Shown: one piece after another, positions 1 to 8,479 of the stretch
Layout: each line of letters begins with the position of its first letter
How positions within the stretch are numbered: the first letter of the stretch is position 1
NCBI GenBank assembly: GCA_007694095.1
Contig: RECI01000151.1
Location: forward strand, 1 to 43,123
Origin: Balneolaceae bacterium
Lineage (GTDB): Bacteria > Bacteroidota > Rhodothermia > Balneolales > Balneolaceae
Reading direction: 5' to 3'
DNA: 43,123 bases
Position numbers and translations under genes: made by a program
Notes under the pieces: generated by a model
Database searches by the model: none
What the model saw: the letters and a program-made list of their open reading frames with translations, nothing else
Told to the model about the DNA's origin: nothing

Positions 1-21
1 AACGGTTGTAAGATTTAAACC

Positions 22-89
22 CAAAATTGTCATTGACCAATGACAATTTTGCCCGGAGGGCAAAAAAGGCCTAACGGCTTTTTTGGGTT
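22..89. repeat. Palindrome plus hairpin repeat ahead of thrS
   Basis: Positions 23-50 form a near-perfect palindrome: a 14-bp stem with a 2-nt loop, CAAAATTGTCATTG at one side and its complement at the other. Directly after it, 51-89 holds two small hairpins, GCCC-GGA-GGGC and an A6-GGCC-TAAC-GGC-T6 stem. The second resembles an intrinsic terminator in either direction and could end a gene lying left of the window. The 39 bases at 51-89 recur exactly, inverted, at 42537-42575, so this is a dispersed repeat and not a thrS-specific leader. Confidence 0.8.
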
Positions 90-94
90 AAATT

Positions 95-125
95 TTTAAA
101 GGTTGGTGTGGATTTAGTATTTTTG
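95..125 (+). promoter_or_regulatory. Candidate thrS promoter
   Basis: TATTTTTG at 118-125 matches the Bacteroidota -7 consensus TAnnTTTG. A TTT at 95-97, 20 nt upstream, could stand in for the -33 TTG. This predicts a transcript start near 131 and a short leader of about 38 nt before thrS. The -33 element is weak, so the call is tentative. Confidence 0.35.
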
Positions 126-168
126 TTGTTTATGTTTAATCTCACAATTATTTATTACAATCATCTGA

Positions 169-2124
169 ATGTCGGAAGAATTTATTACGCTCACCTTCCC
201 TGACGGTACTTCAAGGCAGTATCATAAGAATATAACAGGCCTGGAAGTTGCTGAAAGCATTTCACAAGGCCTGGCACGAAACGCTCTGAGCATTACCATC
301 AATGGGTCAATCCGGGATTTGAGCCAGCCAATAAACAGTGATGGGAAAATTACCATTAACACTTGGGATTCTGAGGACGGCCAATATACGTTCTGGCATT
401 CTTCAGCCCACCTTATGGCTGAGGCTGTGCATGAGTTATATCCTGATGCAAAATTCGGAATAGGCCCGCCAATTGAAAACGGCTTTTACTACGATATAGA
501 TTTTGGGGATCAATCATTTGGGCAGGACCAGCTTGAACAGGTCGAGAAAAAAATGATCGAACTTGCCAGGCAAAAATCCAGGTTCCAAAAAAAGAATGTG
601 AGCAAAGAAGAAGCTCTCGCTCACTACACGGAGAGGGGCAATGAATACAAAACAGACCTGATCAGTGAACTTGAGGAAGGTACCATTACGTTCTATGAGC
701 AGGGTAATTTTATTGATTTATGCCGTGGCCCCCACCTTCAGGATACGTCACCAATTAAAGCTGTTAAGCTTACCAAACTGGCCGGCGCCTACTGGCGGGG
801 CGATGTTAACAGCAAACAGCTTACACGTATATATGGTATTGCATTCCCAAAACAGAAATTGCTGGATGAGTATCTCCAACAGGTTGAGGAAGCAAAAAAG
901 AGGGATCATAAAAAACTGGGGAAAGAGCTCGGTATTTACATGATGGATAATATGGTTGGTCCCGGTCTGCCTTTATGGCTACCAAACGGAACCCTTATTC
1001 GAAGAACACTTGAACAGTTTCTTCGTGAGGAACAAAAACGGCGCGGGTATCAGGAAGTGATAACTCCGCATATCGCCAATCTTAATCTCTACAAAACGTC
1101 GGGACACTATCCATACTATAAAGACTCTCAATTCAATCCTATGGAGGTGGATGATGATGAGTACATGTTAAAACCCATGAACTGTCCTCACCATCACCGA
1201 ATTTATTCCAATGAACTTCGGAGCTACCGGGATTTGCCGGTACGCCTTGCAGAATTCGGAACTGTATACCGCTATGAGCAGTCCGGTGAATTGAACGGTT
1301 TGTCGCGTGTACGTGGTTTTACCCAGGATGATGCTCATATTTACTGCACGCACGACCAGCTTAAAGATGAAATTAAAAACGTGATTGATCTCACCCAGTT
1401 TGTCTTCAATACTTTTGGGATGCCTGTAGATATTCGGCTCTCATTCCGCGATGACAATGATGAAAAATATGGCGGTGACATGGAATATTGGGAACGGGCT
1501 CAAAAAGAGATCAACGAAGTTGCCGACGAGTTGGGACTGGATTATAAAATCGTGGAAGGTGAAGCGAGTTTTTATGGGCCAAAAATTGATTTTATTATCC
1601 GTGATGCCATCGGGCGAAAATGGCAGCTGGGAACGGTTCAGGTTGATTATGTAATGCCCGAGCGGTTCGACCTCACGTATATCGGTTCAGATAATGACAA
1701 ACACCGTCCTGTTATCATCCACAGGGCGCCATTTGGCTCTATGGAGCGATTTGTCAGTATCCTGATTGAACATTTTGCCGGTGATTTCCCCCTCTGGCTG
1801 GCACCACTCCAGGCAAAAGTTCTCCCCATATCGGATGAATTTAATTCACATGCCGAAAAATGTACCGCTCAACTCAAATCATACGGCCTTAGAGTTGAAA
1901 CAGATACACGTTCTGAAAAAATTGGGGCGAAAATCCGTGATGCGGAAAACAGCAAAATACCCTATATGCTTATTGTTGGAGAACGTGAAAGAGAAAATGA
2001 TACCGTATCGGTCAGAAGGCACAAACTTGGTGACCTGGGAACGTTTCAATTCAGGGAATTTTCAGAGACAATGAAATATGAAGCAGTAAAACGCATGCTT
2101 CCACCCTCTTCGCAAAGTAACTAA
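169..2124 (+). CDS. thrS: Threonine--tRNA ligase
   Basis: Charges tRNA-Thr with threonine in the cytoplasm. The 651 residues match the usual full length. An N-terminal TGS domain (about 1-63) is followed by the SAD editing domain with HSSAH at 77-81 and a later CRGPH motif. Next comes the class II catalytic core, with the zinc-region motif KPMNCPHHH and the motif 2 region around FGTVYRYEQSGE. A C-terminal anticodon-binding domain starts near LPLWLAPLQ. The ATG at 169 gives the standard TGS start; no strong ribosome-binding site is seen, as is common in this lineage. It heads a translation-gene cluster, 160 nt ahead of infC, the classic thrS-infC-rpmI-rplT order. Confidence 0.98.
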   Translation: MSEEFITLTFPDGTSRQYHKNITGLEVAESISQGLARNALSITINGSIRDLSQPINSDGKITINTWDSEDGQYTFWHSSAHLMAEAVHELYPDAKFGIGPPIENGFYYDIDFGDQSFGQDQLEQVEKKMIELARQKSRFQKKNVSKEEALAHYTERGNEYKTDLISELEEGTITFYEQGNFIDLCRGPHLQDTSPIKAVKLTKLAGAYWRGDVNSKQLTRIYGIAFPKQKLLDEYLQQVEEAKKRDHKKLGKELGIYMMDNMVGPGLPLWLPNGTLIRRTLEQFLREEQKRRGYQEVITPHIANLNLYKTSGHYPYYKDSQFNPMEVDDDEYMLKPMNCPHHHRIYSNELRSYRDLPVRLAEFGTVYRYEQSGELNGLSRVRGFTQDDAHIYCTHDQLKDEIKNVIDLTQFVFNTFGMPVDIRLSFRDDNDEKYGGDMEYWERAQKEINEVADELGLDYKIVEGEASFYGPKIDFIIRDAIGRKWQLGTVQVDYVMPERFDLTYIGSDNDKHRPVIIHRAPFGSMERFVSILIEHFAGDFPLWLAPLQAKVLPISDEFNSHAEKCTAQLKSYGLRVETDTRSEKIGAKIRDAENSKIPYMLIVGERERENDTVSVRRHKLGDLGTFQFREFSETMKYEAVKRMLPPSSQSN

Positions 2125-2284
2125 ATTTAATCTTGTTGAATTCATAACGGTTTTTTGTTCATTATTTAAAATTATTTTCTAAATTTTGAAAGTATTTTAA
2201 ACGTTATTATTAATTTCCAGCATAACTATTTAAAAACACTCAAAAAATTTTAAAAAAAACACTAAGTAAATTACGAGGTATCTT

Positions 2285-2830
2285 ATCGCTAAAAGACGAA
2301 CACCAATAAGGCGGCAACGAAACGAAGATCGCCCGAATATAAATGATGAAATCAGGGCAGATAAAGTAAGACTGATTCGCCCGGATGAAGAACATGAAAT
2401 TGTTTCCGTAGAGAGGGCCCTTGAAATAGCCGAATCTTTCAACCTGGATCTCGTTGAAGTGGCTCCGAATGCCAATCCCCCTGTTTGCAAGGTTATTGAC
2501 TTCGGCAAGTTCATGTACGAAAAGAAAAAGAAAGAGAAGGAAGCTAAAAAGAAACAGCACACTATTCAGGTTAAAGAGCTTCGCTTCCGTCCTACAACCG
2601 ACGATCACGATCTTGAGTTTAAAACCCGCCACGCGCGCGAGTTTCTCAAGAGTGGAGACAAAGTGAAAGCAACCGTTCAGTTCCGCGGCCGTGATATGCT
2701 CTATACGGAACAGGGAGAAGTCCTGCTCAATAATCTTGCCGAATCACTTGATGATGTGAGTAAGGTTGAATCAAAACCAACCATGGAAGGGAGAAGGATG
2801 ATTATGATATTGTCCCCGTCAAAAGGATAA
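2285..2830 (+). CDS. infC: Translation initiation factor IF-3 with AUC start
   Basis: Binds the 30S subunit, prevents premature 50S joining and proofreads the initiator tRNA-start codon match. The frame carries the IF3 core (LDLVEVAPNANPPVCK, then DFGKFMYEKKKKEKEAKKKQ, then KELRFRP). It is open upstream only to the TAA at 2267-2269 and holds no ATG before the conserved N-terminus. The only sensible start is ATC at 2285, with GAGG at 2275-2278 six bases ahead, giving 181 residues beginning (M)AKRRTPIRRQRNED, the normal family length. The in-frame GTG at 2459 would cut away the N-terminal domain. Rare starts (AUU, AUC, AUA) are characteristic of infC and let IF3 repress its own translation. Confidence 0.93.
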   Translation: MAKRRTPIRRQRNEDRPNINDEIRADKVRLIRPDEEHEIVSVERALEIAESFNLDLVEVAPNANPPVCKVIDFGKFMYEKKKKEKEAKKKQHTIQVKELRFRPTTDDHDLEFKTRHAREFLKSGDKVKATVQFRGRDMLYTEQGEVLLNNLAESLDDVSKVESKPTMEGRRMIMILSPSKG

Positions 2831-2903
2831 TCTTATACTTTTATAGAATCTGAATAGTTGTTATATTTCCAGTCTTTAAAAATTTCAGAAAATAGAGCAA
2901 GTT

Positions 2904-3101
2904 ATGCCTAAAATGAAAAGCAACAGTGGCGCCAAAAAGCGTTTTAAGTTTACCGGAAGTGGTAAAATAAAGCGTAAAAAGGCATTTAAGAGCCACATTT
3001 TGACAAAAAAATCCAGCAAAAGGAAAAGAAATCTTGGCAAAAGCACATTGGTTCATGAAACCAATGAAAAATCTGTTAAAGGTCTTCTTCCATACGGCTG
3101 A
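2904..3101 (+). CDS. rpmI: 50S ribosomal protein L35
   Basis: Structural protein of the large ribosomal subunit. The 65 residues are highly basic and begin [20 protein letters not shown], the L35 signature. The length is normal. It lies 73 nt after infC and 28 nt before rplT, the conserved infC-rpmI-rplT operon, which in many bacteria is repressed by L20 binding to the mRNA. I did not identify an L20-binding structure here. Confidence 0.98.
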   Translation: MPKMKSNSGAKKRFKFTGSGKIKRKKAFKSHILTKKSSKRKRNLGKSTLVHETNEKSVKGLLPYG

Positions 3102-3129
3102 TAATTTATTAACCTCTAAACGTTAAAAA

Positions 3130-3477
3130 ATGCCACGTTCAAGAAATCTGGTGGCTTCCCGTCGCCGTCGCCGAAAAATTTTAAATCAGGCGAAAGGCTA
3201 TTGGGGCAAACGCAAAAACGTTTATACCATCGCCAAAAATGCGGTAGAAAAAGGTCTTCAGTACCAATACCGCGACAGAAAAGTTCGAAAAAGACTTTTC
3301 CGAAGGCTGTGGATTACCCGTATTAATGCTGCTGCCCGCCTGAACGGAACCACCTACGCAAAACTAATCCACGGCCTCAAAGAGAAAAACATTGAAATAA
3401 ACCGGAAAATGCTCGCCGACCTTGCCGTCCGCGACTCCGAAACTTTCGCAGCGATTGTTAAAGAAGCTGTAAACTAA
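3130..3477 (+). CDS. rplT: 50S ribosomal protein L20
   Basis: Early assembly protein of the large subunit that binds 23S rRNA directly. The 115 residues carry the very basic N-terminal arm ([18 protein letters not shown]) and the globular part with [20 protein letters not shown]. Length and order are normal. It closes the thrS-infC-rpmI-rplT unit: a terminator-like hairpin follows at 3493-3533. Confidence 0.98.
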   Translation: MPRSRNLVASRRRRRKILNQAKGYWGKRKNVYTIAKNAVEKGLQYQYRDRKVRKRLFRRLWITRINAAARLNGTTYAKLIHGLKEKNIEINRKMLADLAVRDSETFAAIVKEAVN

Positions 3478-3492
3478 CTCTTTGAGACTATG

Positions 3493-3533
3493 AAAACCGG
3501 CACGTCATTTTATTGATTTGCCGGTTTTTTTTT
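3493..3533 (+). terminator. Rho-independent terminator after rplT
   Basis: AAAACCGGCA at 3493-3502 pairs with TGCCGGTTTT at 3519-3528 (10-bp stem, 16-nt loop), and the T run continues to 3533. It lies 16 nt past the rplT stop and separates the ribosomal unit from pheS. Confidence 0.85.
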
Positions 3534-3583
3534 GTATGTAATTCCTTAACACCCATTTATTCCGGCAATTTTCTCAAGATTTT

Positions 3584-3615
3584 TTTAAACGCCTTATACA
3601 AAACATTTACCTTTC
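3584..3615 (+). promoter_or_regulatory. Weak candidate pheS promoter
   Basis: TACCTTTC at 3608-3615 matches TAnnTTTG at 7 of 8 positions. A T-rich -33 region lies about 21 nt upstream. A promoter is expected here because a terminator precedes and pheS follows at 3655. Confidence 0.25.
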
Positions 3616-3654
3616 AGTTTAACTCAAAATTCAGGACAGGATTCCGATATATTC

Positions 3655-4665
3655 ATGATTGAAAAAATCAACCAAATTAAGACTGAAGTTGAATCTTTTA
3701 AGATAGAAAATGAAGAGGGCCTTGAAGCATTCCGGCTGCAATTTTTATCAAGAAATGGCAAAATTCAGTCCATGTTTGCACTTATGGGCCAGGTTCCAAA
3801 ACAGGAGAAGGCAATCGTCGGCAAAGCCATGAATGAAGTAAAGAATCTTGCACAGTCTCTCTTCGATACTGCAAAAACCGAACTTACCACAACAAAAACC
3901 AAAGTATTCGGAGCTTTGGATGACATTTCCCTTCCTGTTGAACCGACCTACACCGGGTCTTTTCATCCCCTTACACAAGCTCTTGATGAAATTAAACAGA
4001 TTTTTTTCAGGCTTGGATTCAATATTGCCGACGGACCCGAACTTGAAGATGACTTCCATAATTTTACTGCTCTCAATTTTCCACCGGATCACCCTGCCCG
4101 TGATATGCAGGACACCTTTTTTATAAGAAAATCGGATGAACCAAACACGCAGGATCTTGTATTGAGAACTCACACTTCGCCTGTACAGATTCGCCTGATG
4201 AATGAGAAGCAGCCACCACTGCGATCAATAATGCCGGGCAGGGTTTACAGAAATGAAGCTGTAACGGCAAAGTCATATTTCCAGTTTAACCAGGTTGAAG
4301 GCCTTTATGTTGACGAACGGGTAACCATGGGAGAATTGATTGAAACCCTGGTAATGTTTTCCAGGCTTATGTATGGCAGCAATGTCAAATACCGCGTGCG
4401 CCCCTCCTTCTTTCCCTTTACCGAACCTAGCATTGAAATGGATATATGGTGGGAAAATGAATCTGGAGGTCAATGGCTCGAAATCCTGGGTGCAGGCATG
4501 GTGGATCCCAACGTCTTTGAAGCGGTAAATATTGATCCTGAAAAATACACTGGTTTCGCTTTTGGGATGGGAGTTGACAGGATTGCCATGCTGAGATATG
4601 GCATTGACGACATTCGCCTTCTTTACGATAATGATATCCGTTTCCTGCAGCAGTTTACATCATAA
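3655..4665 (+). CDS. pheS: Phenylalanine--tRNA ligase alpha subunit
   Basis: Catalytic subunit of the alpha2-beta2 PheRS that activates phenylalanine and charges tRNA-Phe. The 336 residues fit the family. An N-terminal coiled-coil arm for tRNA binding spans about 1-85. The class II core follows, with HPLTQALDEIKQIFFRLGF, then LNFPPDHPARDMQDTFF, then motif 2 with PGRVYRNE. Motif 3 is near the end, with GWLEI-like QWLEILGAGMVDPNVF and FGMGVDRIAML. pheT follows after 68 nt, the standard pheS-pheT pair. Confidence 0.98.
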   Translation: MIEKINQIKTEVESFKIENEEGLEAFRLQFLSRNGKIQSMFALMGQVPKQEKAIVGKAMNEVKNLAQSLFDTAKTELTTTKTKVFGALDDISLPVEPTYTGSFHPLTQALDEIKQIFFRLGFNIADGPELEDDFHNFTALNFPPDHPARDMQDTFFIRKSDEPNTQDLVLRTHTSPVQIRLMNEKQPPLRSIMPGRVYRNEAVTAKSYFQFNQVEGLYVDERVTMGELIETLVMFSRLMYGSNVKYRVRPSFFPFTEPSIEMDIWWENESGGQWLEILGAGMVDPNVFEAVNIDPEKYTGFAFGMGVDRIAMLRYGIDDIRLLYDNDIRFLQQFTS

Positions 4666-4733
4666 ATACTGATTTAAAAGTATCTTAATAATCCCTACAA
4701 GGGGGATTTCTGGAAGTTAAACAGAATTAAATA

Positions 4734-7145
4734 ATGAAAATTTCATATAACTGGCTAAAAGATTACGTAAAAACAGATTTAAAACCTGCAGATGCCGCGG
4801 ATAAACTTACCCTTCTCGGCCTTGAGGTTGAAGAAATAGAAGAAATTGGTTCTGATTTTGAAGGGTTTGTGGTTGGCAAAGTGCTGAATGTACGCGCACA
4901 CCCAAACGCTGATAAACTTACATTGTGTGATGTGGATACCGGCAATGAAACCGTTCAGATTGTCTGCGGTGCCAAAAATGTGGCAGCCGGCCAGTACGTT
5001 CCTGTTGCAACTGTTGGCTCCACCCTTCCAGTACCGATGAAAAACGGGGAGTATCTCACAATAGCAAAAACAAAGCTGCGCGGGGAATCATCCAGTGGAA
5101 TGATCTGCTCGGAGGCTGAGCTGGGCATAAGTGAGAACCACACCGGGATTATGGTGCTGAACGGTAACTACGTACCCGGCACATCTCTCAGAAAAGCCCT
5201 GAAAATTGAAAAAGATTCAATTTTTGAAATTGCCATTACACCAAACAGGCCCGATGCAACCTGCCATATCGGTGTGGCACGTGACCTTGCTGCAGCCACC
5301 AATTCAAAATTTATTAATCCCTGTAAAAATGTAAAGACAGGGAAAGTGTTGCCGGTTGATGATATCAAAATCACCATCGAGGATCCGGATAAATGTCACC
5401 GTTATGCAGGTTTGATTGTTGAAGGCGTGAGTATTGAGGATTCGCCTGCATGGCTTCAGTCAAAACTAAAATCGATCGGTCTGAGGCCCATTAACAATGT
5501 AGTTGATATTACAAACTTTGTTCTTCATGAAACAGGCCAGCCGCTGCATGCGTTCGATTATCACCTTGTTGGCGGTAAAGAAATTATCGTAAAAAGTTTT
5601 GATAAAGATAAAGAATTTGTAACCCTCGATAGTGTAAAAAGAAATGTTCCGGCAGGCTCGCTTTTTATTTGCGACGGGAACGGTCCGGTTGCAATTGCAG
5701 GGGTAATGGGTGGTGAAAACAGCGAAGTGACCGAAAAAACAACCAGGATACTAATAGAAAGTGCTTATTTCGAGCCATCTTCCATCAGGAAAACATCAAA
5801 ACAACTGGCTCTTCAAACTGACAGCTCCTACCGGTTTGAGCGTGGTATAGACCCGGATATGCAGCTTCGGGCAGCTTATCGCGCAGCCGAACTCATTTCA
5901 GGAATTGCTGGCGGTATAATAATTGATGGGGAGGCAGATATCCATCCGGTGAAAACCGAACCTCTTATTGTAACCCTGCGAATTACAAGGGTAAATTACC
6001 TGCTTGGAACTACATTATCAAAAAATGAGGTGGTACAGATATTAAAATCTCTGGAGTTTGATGCTGTGGAGAAGAATGAAGATCTGTTAGCATGTACCGT
6101 ACCAACTTTCCGGCCGGATATAACCCGTGAAGTAGATCTCATAGAAGAAGTAGGCCGGGTGTTCGATTACAATAACATACCCCGCCCGGTTTCAGCACCG
6201 TTTATCACACCTGAAACACTTTCTGAAGATGAGGTCTTCCATCAACGACTGAGGCATTTAGCAAAATCTCTCAGGTTTAAGGAAATTTACAGTAATTCAC
6301 TTCTATCCGGTAAAGAAGCGGATTTACTTGCCCCTGCCGGATTACAGATCCATACATTAAATCCGGTATCTCAGGAAAATACAACACTTAGAACCCATTT
6401 AACCGGTGGCTTCCTTAAAGCCTTACGGTATAATCTAAACAGGAATGCCGCCAGCCTGAGGTTTTTCGAACTCGGCCATATTTTCAGGAAAAGCGATAAT
6501 GCAACCTGGATTAAAGGTGTTCATGAACATGTTCACCTTCTGCTCGGGCTCTGCGGTAATAAAAAAGAGGAAGACTGGCGGGGCGGTGCCGAGCCCTATA
6601 CAATTTTCGACATTAAGGAGAACGTTGAGGCACTATTTGAAAACCTCGGGATTTCCGGCGAAATTGAAAGAAAAAGTGAAGACAATCGTGAGCTGAAATA
6701 TATGTACAAGGGTTGCCTGATAGCTACTCTTTCTGAGATAAACCCTGATTTATTGAAAGGTTTTGATGTAGAAGCTGATGCTTTTGTTGCTGAAATTGAT
6801 GCCACCGCCTTATTTGAGCTTGGAGCAGGAAAACATGATATTACATATTCACCGATTCCAAAATTTCCCTCATTTGAATTTGATGCTGCTTTTACAGTTG
6901 ATGTTAATGTGAGAGCTGGTGATTTAACTACTGAATTGAAAAATGCAGCTGGAACTATTTTGAAAGATGTAAATGTATTTGATGTGTACGAAGGAGAAAA
7001 TCTTGGAAAAGGGAAAAAAAGTATTGCTTTTAGGCTTACTTTTTTAGATTCTAACAAAACACTGAACATCAAAGATGTAGAGCCCGTAGTTAAAAAAATT
7101 GTTCAAAAGCTGGAAACAAATTTTGGAGCTAAACTGAGATCATAA
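4734..7145 (+). CDS. pheT: Phenylalanine--tRNA ligase beta subunit
   Basis: Beta subunit of PheRS, which holds the editing site and contacts tRNA-Phe. The 803 residues are full length. The B1 segment (MKISYNWLKDYV) is followed by a tRNA-binding OB fold (about 40-150, HPNADKLTLCDVD), then the B3/B4 editing domain (about 210-380, NNVVDITNFVLHETGQPLHA). Next come B5 (about 400-470), the catalytic-like core, and a C-terminal ferredoxin-like anticodon-binding domain (about 705-803, PKFPSFEFDAAFTVD). The start is fixed by the conserved MKISYNWL. A small ATCCC...GGGAT hairpin lies between pheS and pheT. Confidence 0.98.
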   Translation: MKISYNWLKDYVKTDLKPADAADKLTLLGLEVEEIEEIGSDFEGFVVGKVLNVRAHPNADKLTLCDVDTGNETVQIVCGAKNVAAGQYVPVATVGSTLPVPMKNGEYLTIAKTKLRGESSSGMICSEAELGISENHTGIMVLNGNYVPGTSLRKALKIEKDSIFEIAITPNRPDATCHIGVARDLAAATNSKFINPCKNVKTGKVLPVDDIKITIEDPDKCHRYAGLIVEGVSIEDSPAWLQSKLKSIGLRPINNVVDITNFVLHETGQPLHAFDYHLVGGKEIIVKSFDKDKEFVTLDSVKRNVPAGSLFICDGNGPVAIAGVMGGENSEVTEKTTRILIESAYFEPSSIRKTSKQLALQTDSSYRFERGIDPDMQLRAAYRAAELISGIAGGIIIDGEADIHPVKTEPLIVTLRITRVNYLLGTTLSKNEVVQILKSLEFDAVEKNEDLLACTVPTFRPDITREVDLIEEVGRVFDYNNIPRPVSAPFITPETLSEDEVFHQRLRHLAKSLRFKEIYSNSLLSGKEADLLAPAGLQIHTLNPVSQENTTLRTHLTGGFLKALRYNLNRNAASLRFFELGHIFRKSDNATWIKGVHEHVHLLLGLCGNKKEEDWRGGAEPYTIFDIKENVEALFENLGISGEIERKSEDNRELKYMYKGCLIATLSEINPDLLKGFDVEADAFVAEIDATALFELGAGKHDITYSPIPKFPSFEFDAAFTVDVNVRAGDLTTELKNAAGTILKDVNVFDVYEGENLGKGKKSIAFRLTFLDSNKTLNIKDVEPVVKKIVQKLETNFGAKLRS

Positions 7146-7158
7146 CAACTTCATTCAC

Positions 7159-7404
7159 ATGGCTATTGATGACATTCAAAAAGAGACTTTTTTTAAGCTG
7201 CTTGAACAAATCAAAACGCAGATAAGCCATCTTAAAAGGAAAAACAGGGAACTTTCAAAAGAAAACAATCGGCTTCGCTCCAAACTTAATGAAGTACATA
7301 AAGAGCAGACAGATATTTTTTCCAGTATAACCGAGTCCGAACGGATCGCCATGAAACATCAGGTGAACGGACTGATTAAAAAAATTGATAAATACCTCGA
7401 CTAA
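7159..7404 (+). CDS. Small coiled-coil protein upstream of zapA
   Basis: An 81-residue protein with no recognisable enzyme domain. About residues 10-50 form a strongly predicted coiled coil, with heptad leucines and charged residues (ISHLKRKNRELSKENNRLRS). Its stop codon overlaps the zapA start (TAATG), so the two are translationally coupled. That coupling and the ZapB-like character, a short coiled coil, suggest a cell-division accessory role, but this is inference from context. It begins 13 nt after pheT and may be co-transcribed with it. Confidence 0.85.
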   Translation: MAIDDIQKETFFKLLEQIKTQISHLKRKNRELSKENNRLRSKLNEVHKEQTDIFSSITESERIAMKHQVNGLIKKIDKYLD

Positions 7405-7700
7405 TGTTGATGCAATCCATAAAAGTGATGATTTTGGGAAAGCAGATTCCCTTAAAGGTTCGCGAATCGGAAGTGGAGAACACCCGGAGAATTGCGGCTT
7501 ATGTGGATGAAAAACTCAGGTTGTTCAGGAGTAAGCATTCAAGTCAGCCCGATTCCACCATTATGCTTTTGGCCTGCCTGAGTATTGCCGAAGAACTTTT
7601 TGAACTGCGCTCTGAACTAAACAAAACACTGGACAAAGAAAGCATCATCCTGGATGAGGTTAACAGGGAAATATCAAAACTGATCAAAGAAATCTCGTGA
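7404..7700 (+). CDS. zapA: Cell division protein ZapA
   Basis: ZapA binds FtsZ and promotes bundling of protofilaments at the division ring. The 98-residue protein has the typical N-terminal globular part (IKVMILGKQIPLKVRESE, then NTRRIAAYVDEKL) and a C-terminal helix expected to form the tetrameric coiled coil. The start at 7404 overlaps the preceding stop. An alternative ATG lies two codons downstream (MLM); either gives a normal ZapA. Confidence 0.93.
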   Translation: MLMQSIKVMILGKQIPLKVRESEVENTRRIAAYVDEKLRLFRSKHSSQPDSTIMLLACLSIAEELFELRSELNKTLDKESIILDEVNREISKLIKEIS

Positions 7701-7727
7701 TGTTTTCAATTAAAGGAATTTTTACCC

Positions 7728-7748
7728 GTAACAGCCCGTTACTGTTAC
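7728..7748 (+). promoter_or_regulatory. Hairpin next to the start codon of the following gene
   Basis: GTAACAG (7728-7734) pairs with CTGTTAC (7742-7748) and ends one base before the ATG at 7750. No T run follows, so it is not an obvious terminator. If it forms, it would cover the ribosome-binding region of the hemolysin-III-like gene. Confidence 0.4.
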
Positions 7749-7749
7749 C

Positions 7750-8379
7750 ATGAATATTATGAAAATCGAGAAGGGTGAAAAATTTAACAGCTATACACAT
7801 CTCGCAGGTGCAGTTGGTTCGCTTTTTGGGGGTGTAATACTACTCTATATCGCTATTTCGGAAGGTGATCCCTGGAAAATAGCCAGCTATTCAGTTTTTG
7901 GAGCCGCACTTATAACTCTATACACCTGTTCAACTTTGTATCACAGTTTTAGCGGTCGCTGGAAAAAGATTTTTCAAAAGCTGGACCATATTGCTATTTA
8001 CCTCCTTATTGCAGGTACATACACACCTTTCACACTTGTTACACTTCGTGGTGAAATCGGCTGGACAATTTTCATTCTCGTCTGGGCCCTTGCTGCGGCC
8101 GGTATTTTGCTCGATATCATTCAGAAACAGGGGAAACGAATCATTCAGTTAATTTTATACCTGATTATGGGGTGGCTTGCTGTTTTTGCAATCGAACCTT
8201 TGATGAATGAAATTTCAACGTATGGCATATTCTGGCTGGTTACCGGCGGTCTGTTTTATACAACAGGAGTGATTTTTTATGTACTGAGTAATAAATATCG
8301 ATATGCCCATGGAATATGGCACCTTTTTGTGATCGCGGGAAGCCTAAGCCATTTTATCACCATTATACATTATGTTTAA
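7750..8379 (+). CDS. Hemolysin III / PAQR-family membrane protein
   Basis: A 209-residue integral membrane protein with about seven hydrophobic segments. It shows the PAQR/HlyIII signature: EKFNSYTH near the N-terminus, TLYHSF and KLDHIAIYLLIAGTYTPF in the middle, and a C-terminal HGIWHLFVIAGSLSHF. The conserved Asp and His residues (DH, HGIWH, SH) form a probable metal site. Bacterial members resemble YqfA/TrhA, linked to membrane-lipid homeostasis. The 'hemolysin' name is historical and does not establish toxicity. A second ATG at 7759 is an equally good start. It follows zapA by 49 nt. Confidence 0.9.
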   Translation: MNIMKIEKGEKFNSYTHLAGAVGSLFGGVILLYIAISEGDPWKIASYSVFGAALITLYTCSTLYHSFSGRWKKIFQKLDHIAIYLLIAGTYTPFTLVTLRGEIGWTIFILVWALAAAGILLDIIQKQGKRIIQLILYLIMGWLAVFAIEPLMNEISTYGIFWLVTGGLFYTTGVIFYVLSNKYRYAHGIWHLFVIAGSLSHFITIIHYV

Positions 8380-8479
8380 CGAATTTTTATTTGAGGTAAA
8401 AACGTCAGCATATATTTTCCGGGCACCCCATTTTTTTACCTTCCCCATCCATTTACAATTTTCATTTTAAACACGCTTC

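Noticed and set aside
1-168. T-box or threonine attenuator ahead of thrS
   Set aside because: There is no T-box motif and no threonine-rich leader peptide; the hairpins belong to a dispersed repeat.
2459-2830. infC starting at GTG 2459
   Set aside because: It would remove the IF3 N-terminal domain; the frame is conserved upstream to the ATC at 2285.
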